The position numbers were made by a program, and so were the translations under genes. Positions 44,365-52,107 of a stretch of DNA of 64,000 nt are shown piece by piece. Source of the DNA: JADJSS01 sp046329815 (lineage in GTDB: Bacteria; Bacteroidota; Bacteroidia; Chitinophagales; JADIYW01); NCBI GenBank assembly GCA_046329815.1, contig JAXLTY010000001.1, positions 1,942,150 to 2,006,149 on the forward strand. Reading direction: 5' to 3'. Below the pieces are notes generated by a model, which was not told the origin of the DNA, did not search any database, and worked only from the letters and a program-made list of their open reading frames with translations. Each line of letters starts with the position of its first letter. The first letter of the stretch is position 1.

Positions 44365-45744
44365 TTAATGACGCATAAATGCTTTAGCACATTGAGTCAG
44401 CCAGTCATACTCAGCTACTTGTGCACATGATTCTAATTCATTAAAAAATATCGTGGTTTTGCTTTGGTCTTTTTTAGTTAATTCCAATAGTTTATAAGTC
44501 AAACGTAAGAAATTTTTGTTGCCTTCTTTATAATGTTCGGCAACTTCAGCATTCGTGTAAACGTATTTTTTGAAAGCATTTAATGTATTTTGTAAAATGT
44601 CAAAATAAGAAGCATCGTCTTTCAGTAAGGAATAGAATACTTTTATCTGCAATCGCCGCGAGCTTAATTTGTAAAACACATCGCTGAATTTGGAATGACG
44701 TAAATGTTCTAAAACAGATTCGTACTTTTTCTGATAAAACAGTAAATTAGCTTTGTTGTATAAATACACATCTTCTTTATTTTCAGTTGGCAGATATACT
44801 TTATATTCTTCCAGGAAATTTTCTACAAATGATAACTTATTTAAGCGTAACCCAATTGTAGTGATGTTTTTATAAATCGCAGGTGTTATTGTTTTATTTT
44901 CTTCCAACAATAAATTATGCTGTATCATCAACTCAAAAAGATGAAATAAGTGTGTTGTAAAAGGCTCGTCTTTAGCATTTACTTTTTTGATGCAATAGTC
45001 AGCTAAAATGATAATACAGGTTTTTAGTTCCTTGCTTTCAATTTTATGCTGATTCTTTTTTAGAATATCAAAATAATTGCTGTAATGTTTCGCATCATCA
45101 TTCAACAGTAAAACATTAAGCTTTGAATGTATAATGTATAACAGGTTTTCGGATTTTGTTTCTACCAGATCGTCTTTTAAATTTATAAGACTTAAATTTT
45201 TTAGCTTTATTAAATAAGTATCTGAAAAATCACGCAAGCTGTCATACATTGGTTGATAAGAAACGTAACGGTTATTTTCTTTTTCCTGTATTGTTTCCAG
45301 AATTTCTTCCAGTTTGAATTTATCTAAATAATATTTTGAAGATTCTTTTTCACTGCTGAAATAGGCGTTGAGTTCTTTTATTTCCTGAGGAATTTGCGCA
45401 TCCAATGAATGATTTAAATAAAATTGTATCAAAGCAAATTTTTGATATGCAACATCATTCTTCACCGTTTCTGCAATAATAAACAGCTCTATGTATTTAT
45501 ACAATTCAGACATTACTTTCAGTAACTTATTGTCGTTGTAATTTTCTTTAGGAAAAATTTTTGTAAAGACAGTTCGTTTGTTTAAAACAGCAGCATTTAG
45601 TTTAGCCGGATATTGTTTTGCAATCACATCAAACAAAGCAGTACAATTTTTATTTTTACAATTTTCTTTTATAAAAATTTTTAACGCTGCAAATTCATCA
45701 GCATGTAGTTGATAAAATAACTTTATAAGTTTAGATTGTTGCAT
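44365..45744 (-). CDS. Large helical protein of the duplicated lipoprotein module (copy 2)
   Basis: 459 residues, cytoplasmic, predicted all-helical, paralogue of the protein at 37003-38388 along its entire length. The best shared parts are the C-terminal half (NITTIGLRLNKL, LFYQKKYESVL, DVFYKLSSRRLQIK, NAFKKYVYTN) and the N-terminal RTVFTKIFPKENYNDNKLLK / RKAVFKEVYKDETYNEQKMN. Divergent from a lipoprotein gene with 39 bp between starts; that gene's promoter overlaps the 5' end of this one. Function unknown. Confidence 0.75.
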   Translation of the reverse strand: MQQSKLIKLFYQLHADEFAALKIFIKENCKNKNCTALFDVIAKQYPAKLNAAVLNKRTVFTKIFPKENYNDNKLLKVMSELYKYIELFIIAETVKNDVAYQKFALIQFYLNHSLDAQIPQEIKELNAYFSSEKESSKYYLDKFKLEEILETIQEKENNRYVSYQPMYDSLRDFSDTYLIKLKNLSLINLKDDLVETKSENLLYIIHSKLNVLLLNDDAKHYSNYFDILKKNQHKIESKELKTCIIILADYCIKKVNAKDEPFTTHLFHLFELMIQHNLLLEENKTITPAIYKNITTIGLRLNKLSFVENFLEEYKVYLPTENKEDVYLYNKANLLFYQKKYESVLEHLRHSKFSDVFYKLSSRRLQIKVFYSLLKDDASYFDILQNTLNAFKKYVYTNAEVAEHYKEGNKNFLRLTYKLLELTKKDQSKTTIFFNELESCAQVAEYDWLTQCAKAFMRH

Positions 45745-45766
45745 TTAATTTTTTCTATTATATTTG
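45736..45766 (+). promoter_or_regulatory. Promoter of the lipoprotein gene of module copy 2
   Basis: TTG 45736-45738, 20-bp spacer, TATATTTG 45759-45766 (perfect -7). The -33 box overlaps the first codons of the divergent gene, as in copy 1. Confidence 0.6.
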
Positions 45767-45783
45767 TACGCAAATTGTTTATC

Positions 45784-46194
45784 ATGAAAAAATATTTCTT
45801 TTTTATTGCTGTTGTAACATTGTTTGCTTTTGCATGTACTAAAAACGATAAAAATAAAATTTTAGTACCTATTCAAGACAACATCAAACTTAAAACATTT
45901 TATGGAGAAAAAGTAGGCACTGGTGCATTGGCACAATTTACCTGGACAGATTCATTTAATAATAGATGGAATGTGAAAGTAACAAGTGTTGATACGGCTG
46001 GAACTATTGTATATAATTCTGTAAAAGAGCTTCAGCCAATTTCAGATACTGTACGTAACTTACTTTTAAATAAAAAATATCAAGTAGATGTACAAGGTAC
46101 ACGAAGAATAAACAGCACCGCTACATTTTACAATGATAGACTAAGATTCTACTTTTCTATAGGTACTATGGGTGATGTGCAAATTAGCTATTGA
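45784..46194 (+). CDS. Small lipoprotein, first gene of module copy 2
   Basis: 136 residues from ATG 45784, 17 bp after a strong -7 box; the longer frame upstream overlaps the promoter and is rejected. Signal MKKYFFFIAVVTLFAFACTK. The mature domain (LAQFTWTDSFNNRWNVKV ... ISDTVRNLLLNKKYQVDV) parallels the N-terminal half of the lipoprotein at 38421. Function unknown. Confidence 0.75.
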   Translation: MKKYFFFIAVVTLFAFACTKNDKNKILVPIQDNIKLKTFYGEKVGTGALAQFTWTDSFNNRWNVKVTSVDTAGTIVYNSVKELQPISDTVRNLLLNKKYQVDVQGTRRINSTATFYNDRLRFYFSIGTMGDVQISY

Positions 46195-46211
46195 TAGAAT
46201 ATTATTCAAAA

Positions 46212-46249
46212 TTGGTAACTATTGAAAGTATCATATTTTATTGATAGTT
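46212..46249 (+). repeat. TTGGTAACTATT hairpin, copy 2
   Basis: TTGGTAACTATT at 46212-46223 with ATAGTT at 46244-46249; the same sequence and pairing as at 39135-39170 after the paralogous gene. Confidence 0.45.
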
Positions 46250-46385
46250 TGAGATTTTTTGGTTGCGTAAAACATATATTTTCTCATTTCTTTATTCGCA
46301 TTTTTTACTAAAAATGTAATTTTTTATTGAATTGTTTTCATTCAATTTTACGTTGATAAAAATTAACAACGTAAATAAATGTATT

Positions 46386-47498
46386 ATGAAAACAATTAAA
46401 AAAATTATCGGTTTCTTTTTTCTTGCGGTTATACTGCAAAGTTGCAATAAGAATGAACTAAAACAAGATGCTGGAGCGGCACACCAAAAAGACATTGACC
46501 AACTGCAATCTTTCTTTGATCAACACAAATCACAGAAAACAATTTTCACTATTGATCCATCTGTTGGTGGTATTTTTACTGCAACAAGCGGCGCAAAATT
46601 ATACATCAAACCGAATGCCTTTAAACGCAAAGACGGAACAATTCCAACAAGTACAATTACTTTGGAGTACACCGATATTTTAGATATCGATAACATGATT
46701 TTTTACGATAAACCAACAACAACGAGCAATGATGAACAACTTATTTCTTATTGCGAAATTTTCATTTCCGCAAAAGAAGGAAATAATTTGTTGAATCCAT
46801 CGAATTTAATAGCTGATCCAATTGTGGCCACTGTGCCAACTACTACACCATTCACGATAAGTTCAGATACCTTTGATTTTGATATTCCAATCTGGCTTGG
46901 CGACACTACGTTGTACTATCAATTAAATGGATTGGATTATGAAGCAAGACCTGTGAGTTTAATAAGATCAAAATTAATGAACAAAGGTATAATCTGGGAT
47001 TTGGCTTGGGGTCGTGGTGCTGATTTCATTACAAAAGCGAATAGTACACAAAAAGATTCTGTTTCGTATGTAGTTCAGAATTTTGATGTATGGTTAAATT
47101 GCGATCAGCTTAATTTTGATACACGTCCAAGGACTAAATTGTTTTGCTACTTCAATGATCATTTCAATAATCCGGATACTTTATTTTATAAAACACAAAC
47201 ATCGTATGTTTATTATAAACCTAAAGCAAGAAATATTTTAGTAAAAGTAACTAATCCGATACTGAATGCTATACCAACAAAAGAAGGTTTTTACACTAAT
47301 GATAACTTGAGTCCGATCGGTTTAGACGGAAAATTTATTGCATTTAGTATAATAAACGGAAAATATTATGCTGAAGTAAAAACAGCCATCATACCTGCAC
47401 CTGCTGCCGGAAAGACATATTCTGCTTTGAGTTTCGATCCTGTTGAAGTTACAGAAACACAGCTATTGGCCATGATACAAAGTTTGAAGAATTATTGA
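46386..47498 (+). CDS. Large lipoprotein of module copy 2
   Basis: 370 residues from ATG 46386 (MKTIKKIIGFFFLAVILQSC); the frame upstream is open but lacks a plausible start. Lipobox Cys at about residue 20. The mature region starts with a helical segment (HQKDIDQLQSFFDQHK), then a beta domain (KLYIKPNAFKRKDGTIPTST) and LNCDQLNFDTRPRTKL, matching the NCD motif of the 39383 lipoprotein. A terminator hairpin follows. Function unknown. Confidence 0.75.
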   Translation: MKTIKKIIGFFFLAVILQSCNKNELKQDAGAAHQKDIDQLQSFFDQHKSQKTIFTIDPSVGGIFTATSGAKLYIKPNAFKRKDGTIPTSTITLEYTDILDIDNMIFYDKPTTTSNDEQLISYCEIFISAKEGNNLLNPSNLIADPIVATVPTTTPFTISSDTFDFDIPIWLGDTTLYYQLNGLDYEARPVSLIRSKLMNKGIIWDLAWGRGADFITKANSTQKDSVSYVVQNFDVWLNCDQLNFDTRPRTKLFCYFNDHFNNPDTLFYKTQTSYVYYKPKARNILVKVTNPILNAIPTKEGFYTNDNLSPIGLDGKFIAFSIINGKYYAEVKTAIIPAPAAGKTYSALSFDPVEVTETQLLAMIQSLKNY

Positions 47499-47523
47499 TT
47501 CCTCACATTTGTAGTTTAATTCG

Positions 47524-47562
47524 CAACATCCAAGTATATACTTGGATGTTGTTTATTTTTAT
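47524..47562. terminator. Bidirectional terminator
   Basis: CAACATCCAAGTAT paired with ATACTTGGATGTTG and followed by a T-rich run; lies between the convergent lipoprotein gene and aspS. Confidence 0.85.
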
Positions 47563-47581
47563 TATTGAAGTATGAAATAAA

Positions 47582-49327
47582 TTAGACTGTAGTCTTAATA
47601 TTCAACTCTTTCATTTGTTTTTCATCTATCGTACTTGGAGAATCCAACATCATATCGCGTCCTGAATTGTTTTTAGGAAATGCAATATAGTCACGGATAA
47701 TTTCTACGCTGTTCATTACAGCACATAATCTGTCGAAGCCAAATGCTAAACCACCGTGCGGTGGTGCACCATATTCAAATGCATTCATTAAAAATCCAAA
47801 TTGTTTTTGCGCTTCTTCATCTGTAAAACCTAAGCGTTTGAACATTTCCGCCTGCAATGCTTTATCAAAAATACGAATCGAACCGCCGCCAACTTCAACA
47901 CCGTTGATCGCTAAGTCATATGCATCAGCACGTACACGCGCCGGATCAGTATATAAAAATTCGATGTCTTCTTTTTTCGGTGAAGTGAACGGATGATGCA
48001 TTGCGAACCAGCGATTGTCTTCTTCAATATATTCCAGCAAAGGAAAATCTAAAACCCAAAGCGGTTTGAAATCATCTTTCTTACGCAAACCTAAACGATT
48101 ACCCATTTCTAAACGCAATTCATTCATTTGCTTGCGCACTTTATCGGTATTGCCACATAAAACCAACAACAAATCTCCTTGTTTCATATTGGCAGCAGCA
48201 GCCCATTTTTTCAATTCGTCTTCATTGTAAAATTTATCTACAGAAGATTTCAACGTGCCATCTGTATTGTATCTTAAATAAATTAAACCTGTTGCGCCAA
48301 TTTGCGGACGCTTCACAAAATCCGTTAATTCGTCTAATTGCTTGCGTGTATATTCAGCAGCGTTTTCCGCATTAATACCAATCACTAATTCAGCATTATC
48401 AAATACACCAAAGCCTTTTCCTTTCACCAACTCATTCATTTCTACAAACTGCATTCCGAAACGCAAGTCAGGTTTATCACTACCATATAATTTCATCGCA
48501 TCGTCATATTGCATACGTGGAAAGTCAGAAAGCTCAATGTTTTTTACTGTTCTGAAAACATGCTTAATCAAACCTTCAAACATATTCAAGATATCTTCTT
48601 GCTCTACAAATGCCATTTCGCAGTCTATCTGTGTAAACTCAGGTTGCCTGTCGGCACGCAAATCTTCATCTCTAAAACATCTTGTAATCTGATAGTATTT
48701 ATCAAAACCGGAAACCATGAGCAATTGCTTAAAGGTTTGCGGCGATTGTGGTAACGCATAAAATTGTCCAGGATTCATTCTTGAAGGCACCACAAAATCT
48801 CTTGCACCTTCTGGCGTTGATTTGATTAAGAAAGGTGTTTCAATATCCAGAAATCCATTTGCATTTAAATACGTACGAACTTCGTGACCGACTTTATGAC
48901 GGAAAATAATTTTTTCCTGTACTTCATTTCTGCGCAAGTCTAAATAACGGTATTGCATCCGTAAATCGTCGCCGCCATCCGTATTATCTTCAATAGTAAA
49001 AGGTGGTGTTTTTGATTCAGAAAGAATACGAACATCACTCACTAAAATTTCAATATCACCGGTAGGATTTTTTGGATTTTTGTTAGAACGTTCTACTACT
49101 TTTCCTTCTGCTTGTATCACAAACTCACGACCTAGTCTTTTTGCTCTGTCGAACAACAAATTATTCGTTTCGTTATTAAACACGATTTGCGTAATACCGT
49201 ATCTGTCGCGCACATCTACAAATAAAAGTTCGCCAAAATTACGCGTAGTTTGCACCCAACCCGAAAGTTGAACCTGTTTGTTTACGTCTGTAATTCTCAA
49301 TTCGCCGCACGTGTGACTTCTGTACAT
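47582..49327 (-). CDS. aspS: Aspartyl-tRNA synthetase
   Basis: 581 residues from ATG 49327 (MYRSHTCGELRI). Class II synthetase: N-terminal OB anticodon-binding domain (LSGWVQTTRNFGELLFVDVRD), motif 1 region, motif 2 (YQITRCFRDEDLRADRQPEF), GAD insertion (about residues 280-410) and motif 3 (GGLAFGFDRLCAVM). It attaches Asp to tRNA(Asp), possibly also tRNA(Asn). The frame extends 18 codons upstream, but that part is encoded by a word repeat (49335-49362) and is not conserved, so the inner ATG is chosen. Confidence 0.95.
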   Translation of the reverse strand: MYRSHTCGELRITDVNKQVQLSGWVQTTRNFGELLFVDVRDRYGITQIVFNNETNNLLFDRAKRLGREFVIQAEGKVVERSNKNPKNPTGDIEILVSDVRILSESKTPPFTIEDNTDGGDDLRMQYRYLDLRRNEVQEKIIFRHKVGHEVRTYLNANGFLDIETPFLIKSTPEGARDFVVPSRMNPGQFYALPQSPQTFKQLLMVSGFDKYYQITRCFRDEDLRADRQPEFTQIDCEMAFVEQEDILNMFEGLIKHVFRTVKNIELSDFPRMQYDDAMKLYGSDKPDLRFGMQFVEMNELVKGKGFGVFDNAELVIGINAENAAEYTRKQLDELTDFVKRPQIGATGLIYLRYNTDGTLKSSVDKFYNEDELKKWAAAANMKQGDLLLVLCGNTDKVRKQMNELRLEMGNRLGLRKKDDFKPLWVLDFPLLEYIEEDNRWFAMHHPFTSPKKEDIEFLYTDPARVRADAYDLAINGVEVGGGSIRIFDKALQAEMFKRLGFTDEEAQKQFGFLMNAFEYGAPPHGGLAFGFDRLCAVMNSVEIIRDYIAFPKNNSGRDMMLDSPSTIDEKQMKELNIKTTV

Positions 49328-49334
49328 GTTTTTA

Positions 49335-49362
49335 GTAATTAGTGATAAGTAATTAGTGATGA
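49335..49362. repeat. 14-bp tandem word repeat upstream of aspS
   Basis: GTAATTAGTGATAA (49335-49348) and GTAATTAGTGATGA (49349-49362) are tandem with one mismatch, just upstream of the aspS start. Confidence 0.6.
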
Positions 49363-49442
49363 GTTTCTTGCTGAAACACAATCATTTATTCTACAAAAAT
49401 AAGAAGATAAATATTAAATAGAGGTTAATGTTGCACCAATAA

Positions 49443-49473
49443 AAAAGCTTCCGAAATAATTCAGGAAGCTTCG
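49443..49473 (-). terminator. Terminator after ppk2 (minus strand)
   Basis: On the minus strand GAAGCTTCC and GGAAGCTTT form a stem with an 11-nt loop, followed by TTTTATT. Confidence 0.75.
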
Positions 49474-49494
49474 CTGGTTTTCTGTTGGTTAGTG

Positions 49495-50496
49495 TTAATC
49501 TATCGATGATGCATTTCTGTGGAAACGCGTAATAATATTTGGATTTGGATGGAGTGATATAGTCGATTTATCTTTGCCTTCGTAAGGAATGATGGATAGT
49601 ACATATCGAATACTTTCCAAACGTGCTTTTTGTTTATTGTTGGCTTTTACAACAATCCATGGACTGAACGAAGTGTGCGTTTTGCTAAACATCACTTCTT
49701 TATATTTAGTGTAAGTGTCCCATTTGTCTTGTGCCTGCATATCGACAGGACTTAATTTCCATTGTTTCAATGGATTTGCTTTCCTTGAACTAAAACGTCT
49801 TAACTGTTCTTCTTTGGCAATGGAAAACCAAAATTTAATGATAATCACACCATCTTCATATAGCATATGTTCCAATTCAGGCACCTGCTGCATAAAAATA
49901 TTATACTGGTTCTCATTACAAAAACCATTTACTGGTTCAACCACTGCGCGATTATACCAACTTCTGTCAAAGAATACAATTTCACCTTTGTTTGGTAATT
50001 GCCTTGTATAACGTTGAAAATACCATTGTCCGCGTTCTTCTTCTGTTGGTTTAGGTAAGGCTACCACACGCATGGCACGTGGGTTTAAGTGTTCTGTGAA
50101 ACGACGTATGGTACCACCTTTCCCGGCGGCGTCTCTGCCTTCAAATAAGATAGCAATGCGCTTACCTTTTTCCTGAACCCAACGCTGGAGTTTCACCAGT
50201 TCGATTTGTAATTTTTCAAGTTCATCTTCGTATTTAATTGCATCTAAAAGTTTTTTAGAATCGGTGCCATTTTTAGTCAATAAATCAGATAAATCCTTTT
50301 TGGAACGTAGGTTTTGAAGTTCTGTAGTGGAAATAAATTGTGAAATATCTTCTGCCGGCAAAGTAACAGCAGAAGCTGTAGTGGTTGATGGTTTCTTGTC
50401 AGAAACAATAGTTGAGGTTGATGTTTTTTGAGTATTGTTACCGTTTAAAGAAATGCTTGGTTTCGTAATTTTTTTTGTAGTCGTCTTTTCTGCCAT
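49495..50496 (-). CDS. ppk2: Polyphosphate kinase 2 family protein
   Basis: 333 residues. Residues 1-70 are a low-complexity Thr/Lys/Ser-rich extension. The PPK2 kinase domain follows with Walker A in LFEGRDAAGKGGTIRR (about residue 117), Walker B-type FFDRSWYNRAVVEPV, and KQWKLSPVDMQAQDKWDTY lid region, ending in KADNK/NNKQKARLESIRYVL. PPK2 enzymes use polyphosphate to phosphorylate nucleoside mono- or diphosphates. The subclass is probably class I by length and motifs. A 15-bp perfect inverted repeat lies directly upstream. Confidence 0.9.
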   Translation of the reverse strand: MAEKTTTKKITKPSISLNGNNTQKTSTSTIVSDKKPSTTTASAVTLPAEDISQFISTTELQNLRSKKDLSDLLTKNGTDSKKLLDAIKYEDELEKLQIELVKLQRWVQEKGKRIAILFEGRDAAGKGGTIRRFTEHLNPRAMRVVALPKPTEEERGQWYFQRYTRQLPNKGEIVFFDRSWYNRAVVEPVNGFCNENQYNIFMQQVPELEHMLYEDGVIIIKFWFSIAKEEQLRRFSSRKANPLKQWKLSPVDMQAQDKWDTYTKYKEVMFSKTHTSFSPWIVVKANNKQKARLESIRYVLSIIPYEGKDKSTISLHPNPNIITRFHRNASSID

Positions 50497-50501
50497 AAAT
50501 G

Positions 50502-50537
50502 AATAAATTTATAAAATGATTGTTTTATAAATTTATT
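50502..50537. promoter_or_regulatory. 15-bp perfect AT-only inverted repeat before ppk2
   Basis: AATAAATTTATAAAA (50502-50516) and TTTTATAAATTTATT (50523-50537) flank TGATTG, ending 5 bp before the ppk2 ATG. It may be an operator or an mRNA hairpin hiding the start. Confidence 0.5.
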
Positions 50538-50628
50538 TAATCGATACGGAAAATTAACTGATAAAAATCATTACACATAATGATAGATGTTTTGTATGAA
50601 AGAGTTCTTTTTCTGTATGTGTAATAGA

Positions 50629-51579
50629 TTATTTATACTTTTTGACTATCGCATCATAATTTGCTTCAAATTCCTGGTAAACTTTGGTGATGCCATCGCG
50701 CAAATCGATTGTATGCTTCCAACCTAAATTATGCAGTTTTGTTACATCGGTGAGCTTGCGTGGTGTGCCATCCGGTTTAGTTGTGTCGTGCACAATGTCG
50801 CCTTCGTAGCCAACAATCTCTTTAATTAACAATGCCAAATCTTTGATAGTAATTTCAACACCGCTGCCGCAATTCACAAACTCTTCGCCATCGTAGTTTT
50901 GCATTAAGAAATACAACGCACTTGCCAAATCATCTGCATGCAAAAATTCTCTGAACGGCGAACCCGAGCCCCACATGACCACTTGCGGTACATTATTTAT
51001 TTTTGCTTCATGAAACTTACGAATCAATGCTGGTAACACATGCGAATTATTCAGGTCGTAGTTGTCGTTTGGTCCATACAAATTAGTTGGCATTGCTGAA
51101 ATAAAATCGCAGCCGTATTGTCTTTTATACGATTCGCATAATTTGATGCCTGCAATTTTAGCAATCGCATACGGTTCATTTGTTTCTTCTAAAAATCCAC
51201 TTAATAAATACGATTCATTCAATGGTTGTGGTGCTAATTTTGGATAGATACACGTTGAACCTAAGAATAATAATTTTTTTACTTTATGCTGAAATGATGC
51301 ATGAATGGTGTTACATTCTATCATCAAATTCTCATATAAAAAATCAGCGCGATAGATATTGTTTGCCTGTATGCCACCTACTTTTGCCGCTGCGACAAAT
51401 ACATAATCCGGTTTGTTTTGCTCAAACCATTGATGAGTTGCTTCCTGAGAAATTAAATTCAATTCTTTTGATGAAGCAGTCAGGATGTTCATAAAACCTT
51501 CTGCTTTCAGTTTGCGCACAATCGCAGAACCCACCATACCGTTGTGACCTGCTACATAAATTTTTGAGTCTTTGTTCAT
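50629..51579 (-). CDS. fcl: GDP-L-fucose synthase
   Basis: 316 residues. SDR-type epimerase/reductase with NADP-binding GHNGMVGSAIVR at the N-terminus, catalytic Ser in FLGSTCIYP and YxxxK in EPYAIAKIAGI, and LHADDLASALYFL. It converts GDP-4-keto-6-deoxymannose (made by Gmd, encoded at 52.1-53.2 kb) to GDP-L-fucose for surface glycans. Same strand as gmd, with a toxin-antitoxin pair between them. Confidence 0.94.
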   Translation of the reverse strand: MNKDSKIYVAGHNGMVGSAIVRKLKAEGFMNILTASSKELNLISQEATHQWFEQNKPDYVFVAAAKVGGIQANNIYRADFLYENLMIECNTIHASFQHKVKKLLFLGSTCIYPKLAPQPLNESYLLSGFLEETNEPYAIAKIAGIKLCESYKRQYGCDFISAMPTNLYGPNDNYDLNNSHVLPALIRKFHEAKINNVPQVVMWGSGSPFREFLHADDLASALYFLMQNYDGEEFVNCGSGVEITIKDLALLIKEIVGYEGDIVHDTTKPDGTPRKLTDVTKLHNLGWKHTIDLRDGITKVYQEFEANYDAIVKKYK

Positions 51580-51581
51580 TT

Positions 51582-51851
51582 TTATATCTGCTTTAATAAC
51601 TTATCGTAATCGCTGTGTGAACCAATCCAAAACCATATCATTGCTTCGTCTCGCTGAACACCTAAAACTCTGTAAGAAATTCCAACTCTTGCAGAATAAA
51701 TTGGTTTTATAGTATGCACTTGCTTATAATGCAAACTTGGATGCGATGGATCTGTCAGCCAGATTTTGTAATTTTTAAGTGTTAACTGTTTTATATGTTC
51801 AGGTAAAACAGCATAAGTTTCTCGAAAACGTTTTGTAGTAAATGATTTCAA
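51582..51851 (-). CDS. RelE/ParE-superfamily toxin
   Basis: 89 residues. The sequence (KSFTTKRFRETYAVLPEHIK ... IKPIYSARVGISYRVLGVQ ... MIWFWIGSHSDYDKLL) matches the RelE/ParE fold, with WIGSHxDYDKLL common in the plasmid-stabilisation-type subfamily. Such toxins cleave mRNA at the ribosome or poison gyrase. It lies 6 bp after a small antitoxin gene on the same strand and only 2 bp before fcl. Confidence 0.82.
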   Translation of the reverse strand: MKSFTTKRFRETYAVLPEHIKQLTLKNYKIWLTDPSHPSLHYKQVHTIKPIYSARVGISYRVLGVQRDEAMIWFWIGSHSDYDKLLKQI

Positions 51852-51857
51852 AAGAAA

Positions 51858-52052
51858 TTATATTGGCTTTGTCTTATTTGCTTTATATTCTTCCAATGCT
51901 TCTTCTGCTAATGCCGACAAAAAATCTTGCGATTTAGCGAAAGTAGTTGTCCAGCTTAACTCATCGCTTAATAAATTAGCGATTTCATTTTGCTCACTTT
52001 CACTCAGTGTTTCTATCTGATGAACTACTTTTGATAATGTTTCTGTCATCAT
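51858..52052 (-). CDS. Antitoxin of the RelE/ParE-type pair
   Basis: 64 residues (tandem ATG at 52052/52049). Acidic, helical, with LSKVVHQIETLSESEQNEIANLL and an acidic, flexible C-terminus (ALAEEALEEYKANKTKP) suited to wrapping a basic RelE-type toxin. Position before the toxin with a 6-bp gap is the usual order. It likely neutralises the toxin and represses the pair. Confidence 0.78.
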   Translation of the reverse strand: MMTETLSKVVHQIETLSESEQNEIANLLSDELSWTTTFAKSQDFLSALAEEALEEYKANKTKPI

Positions 52053-52107
52053 AAAATTATTCCATTAAAGTAAAAATAACCATTTTTTCTTTATCAATCA
52101 ACTGTGG

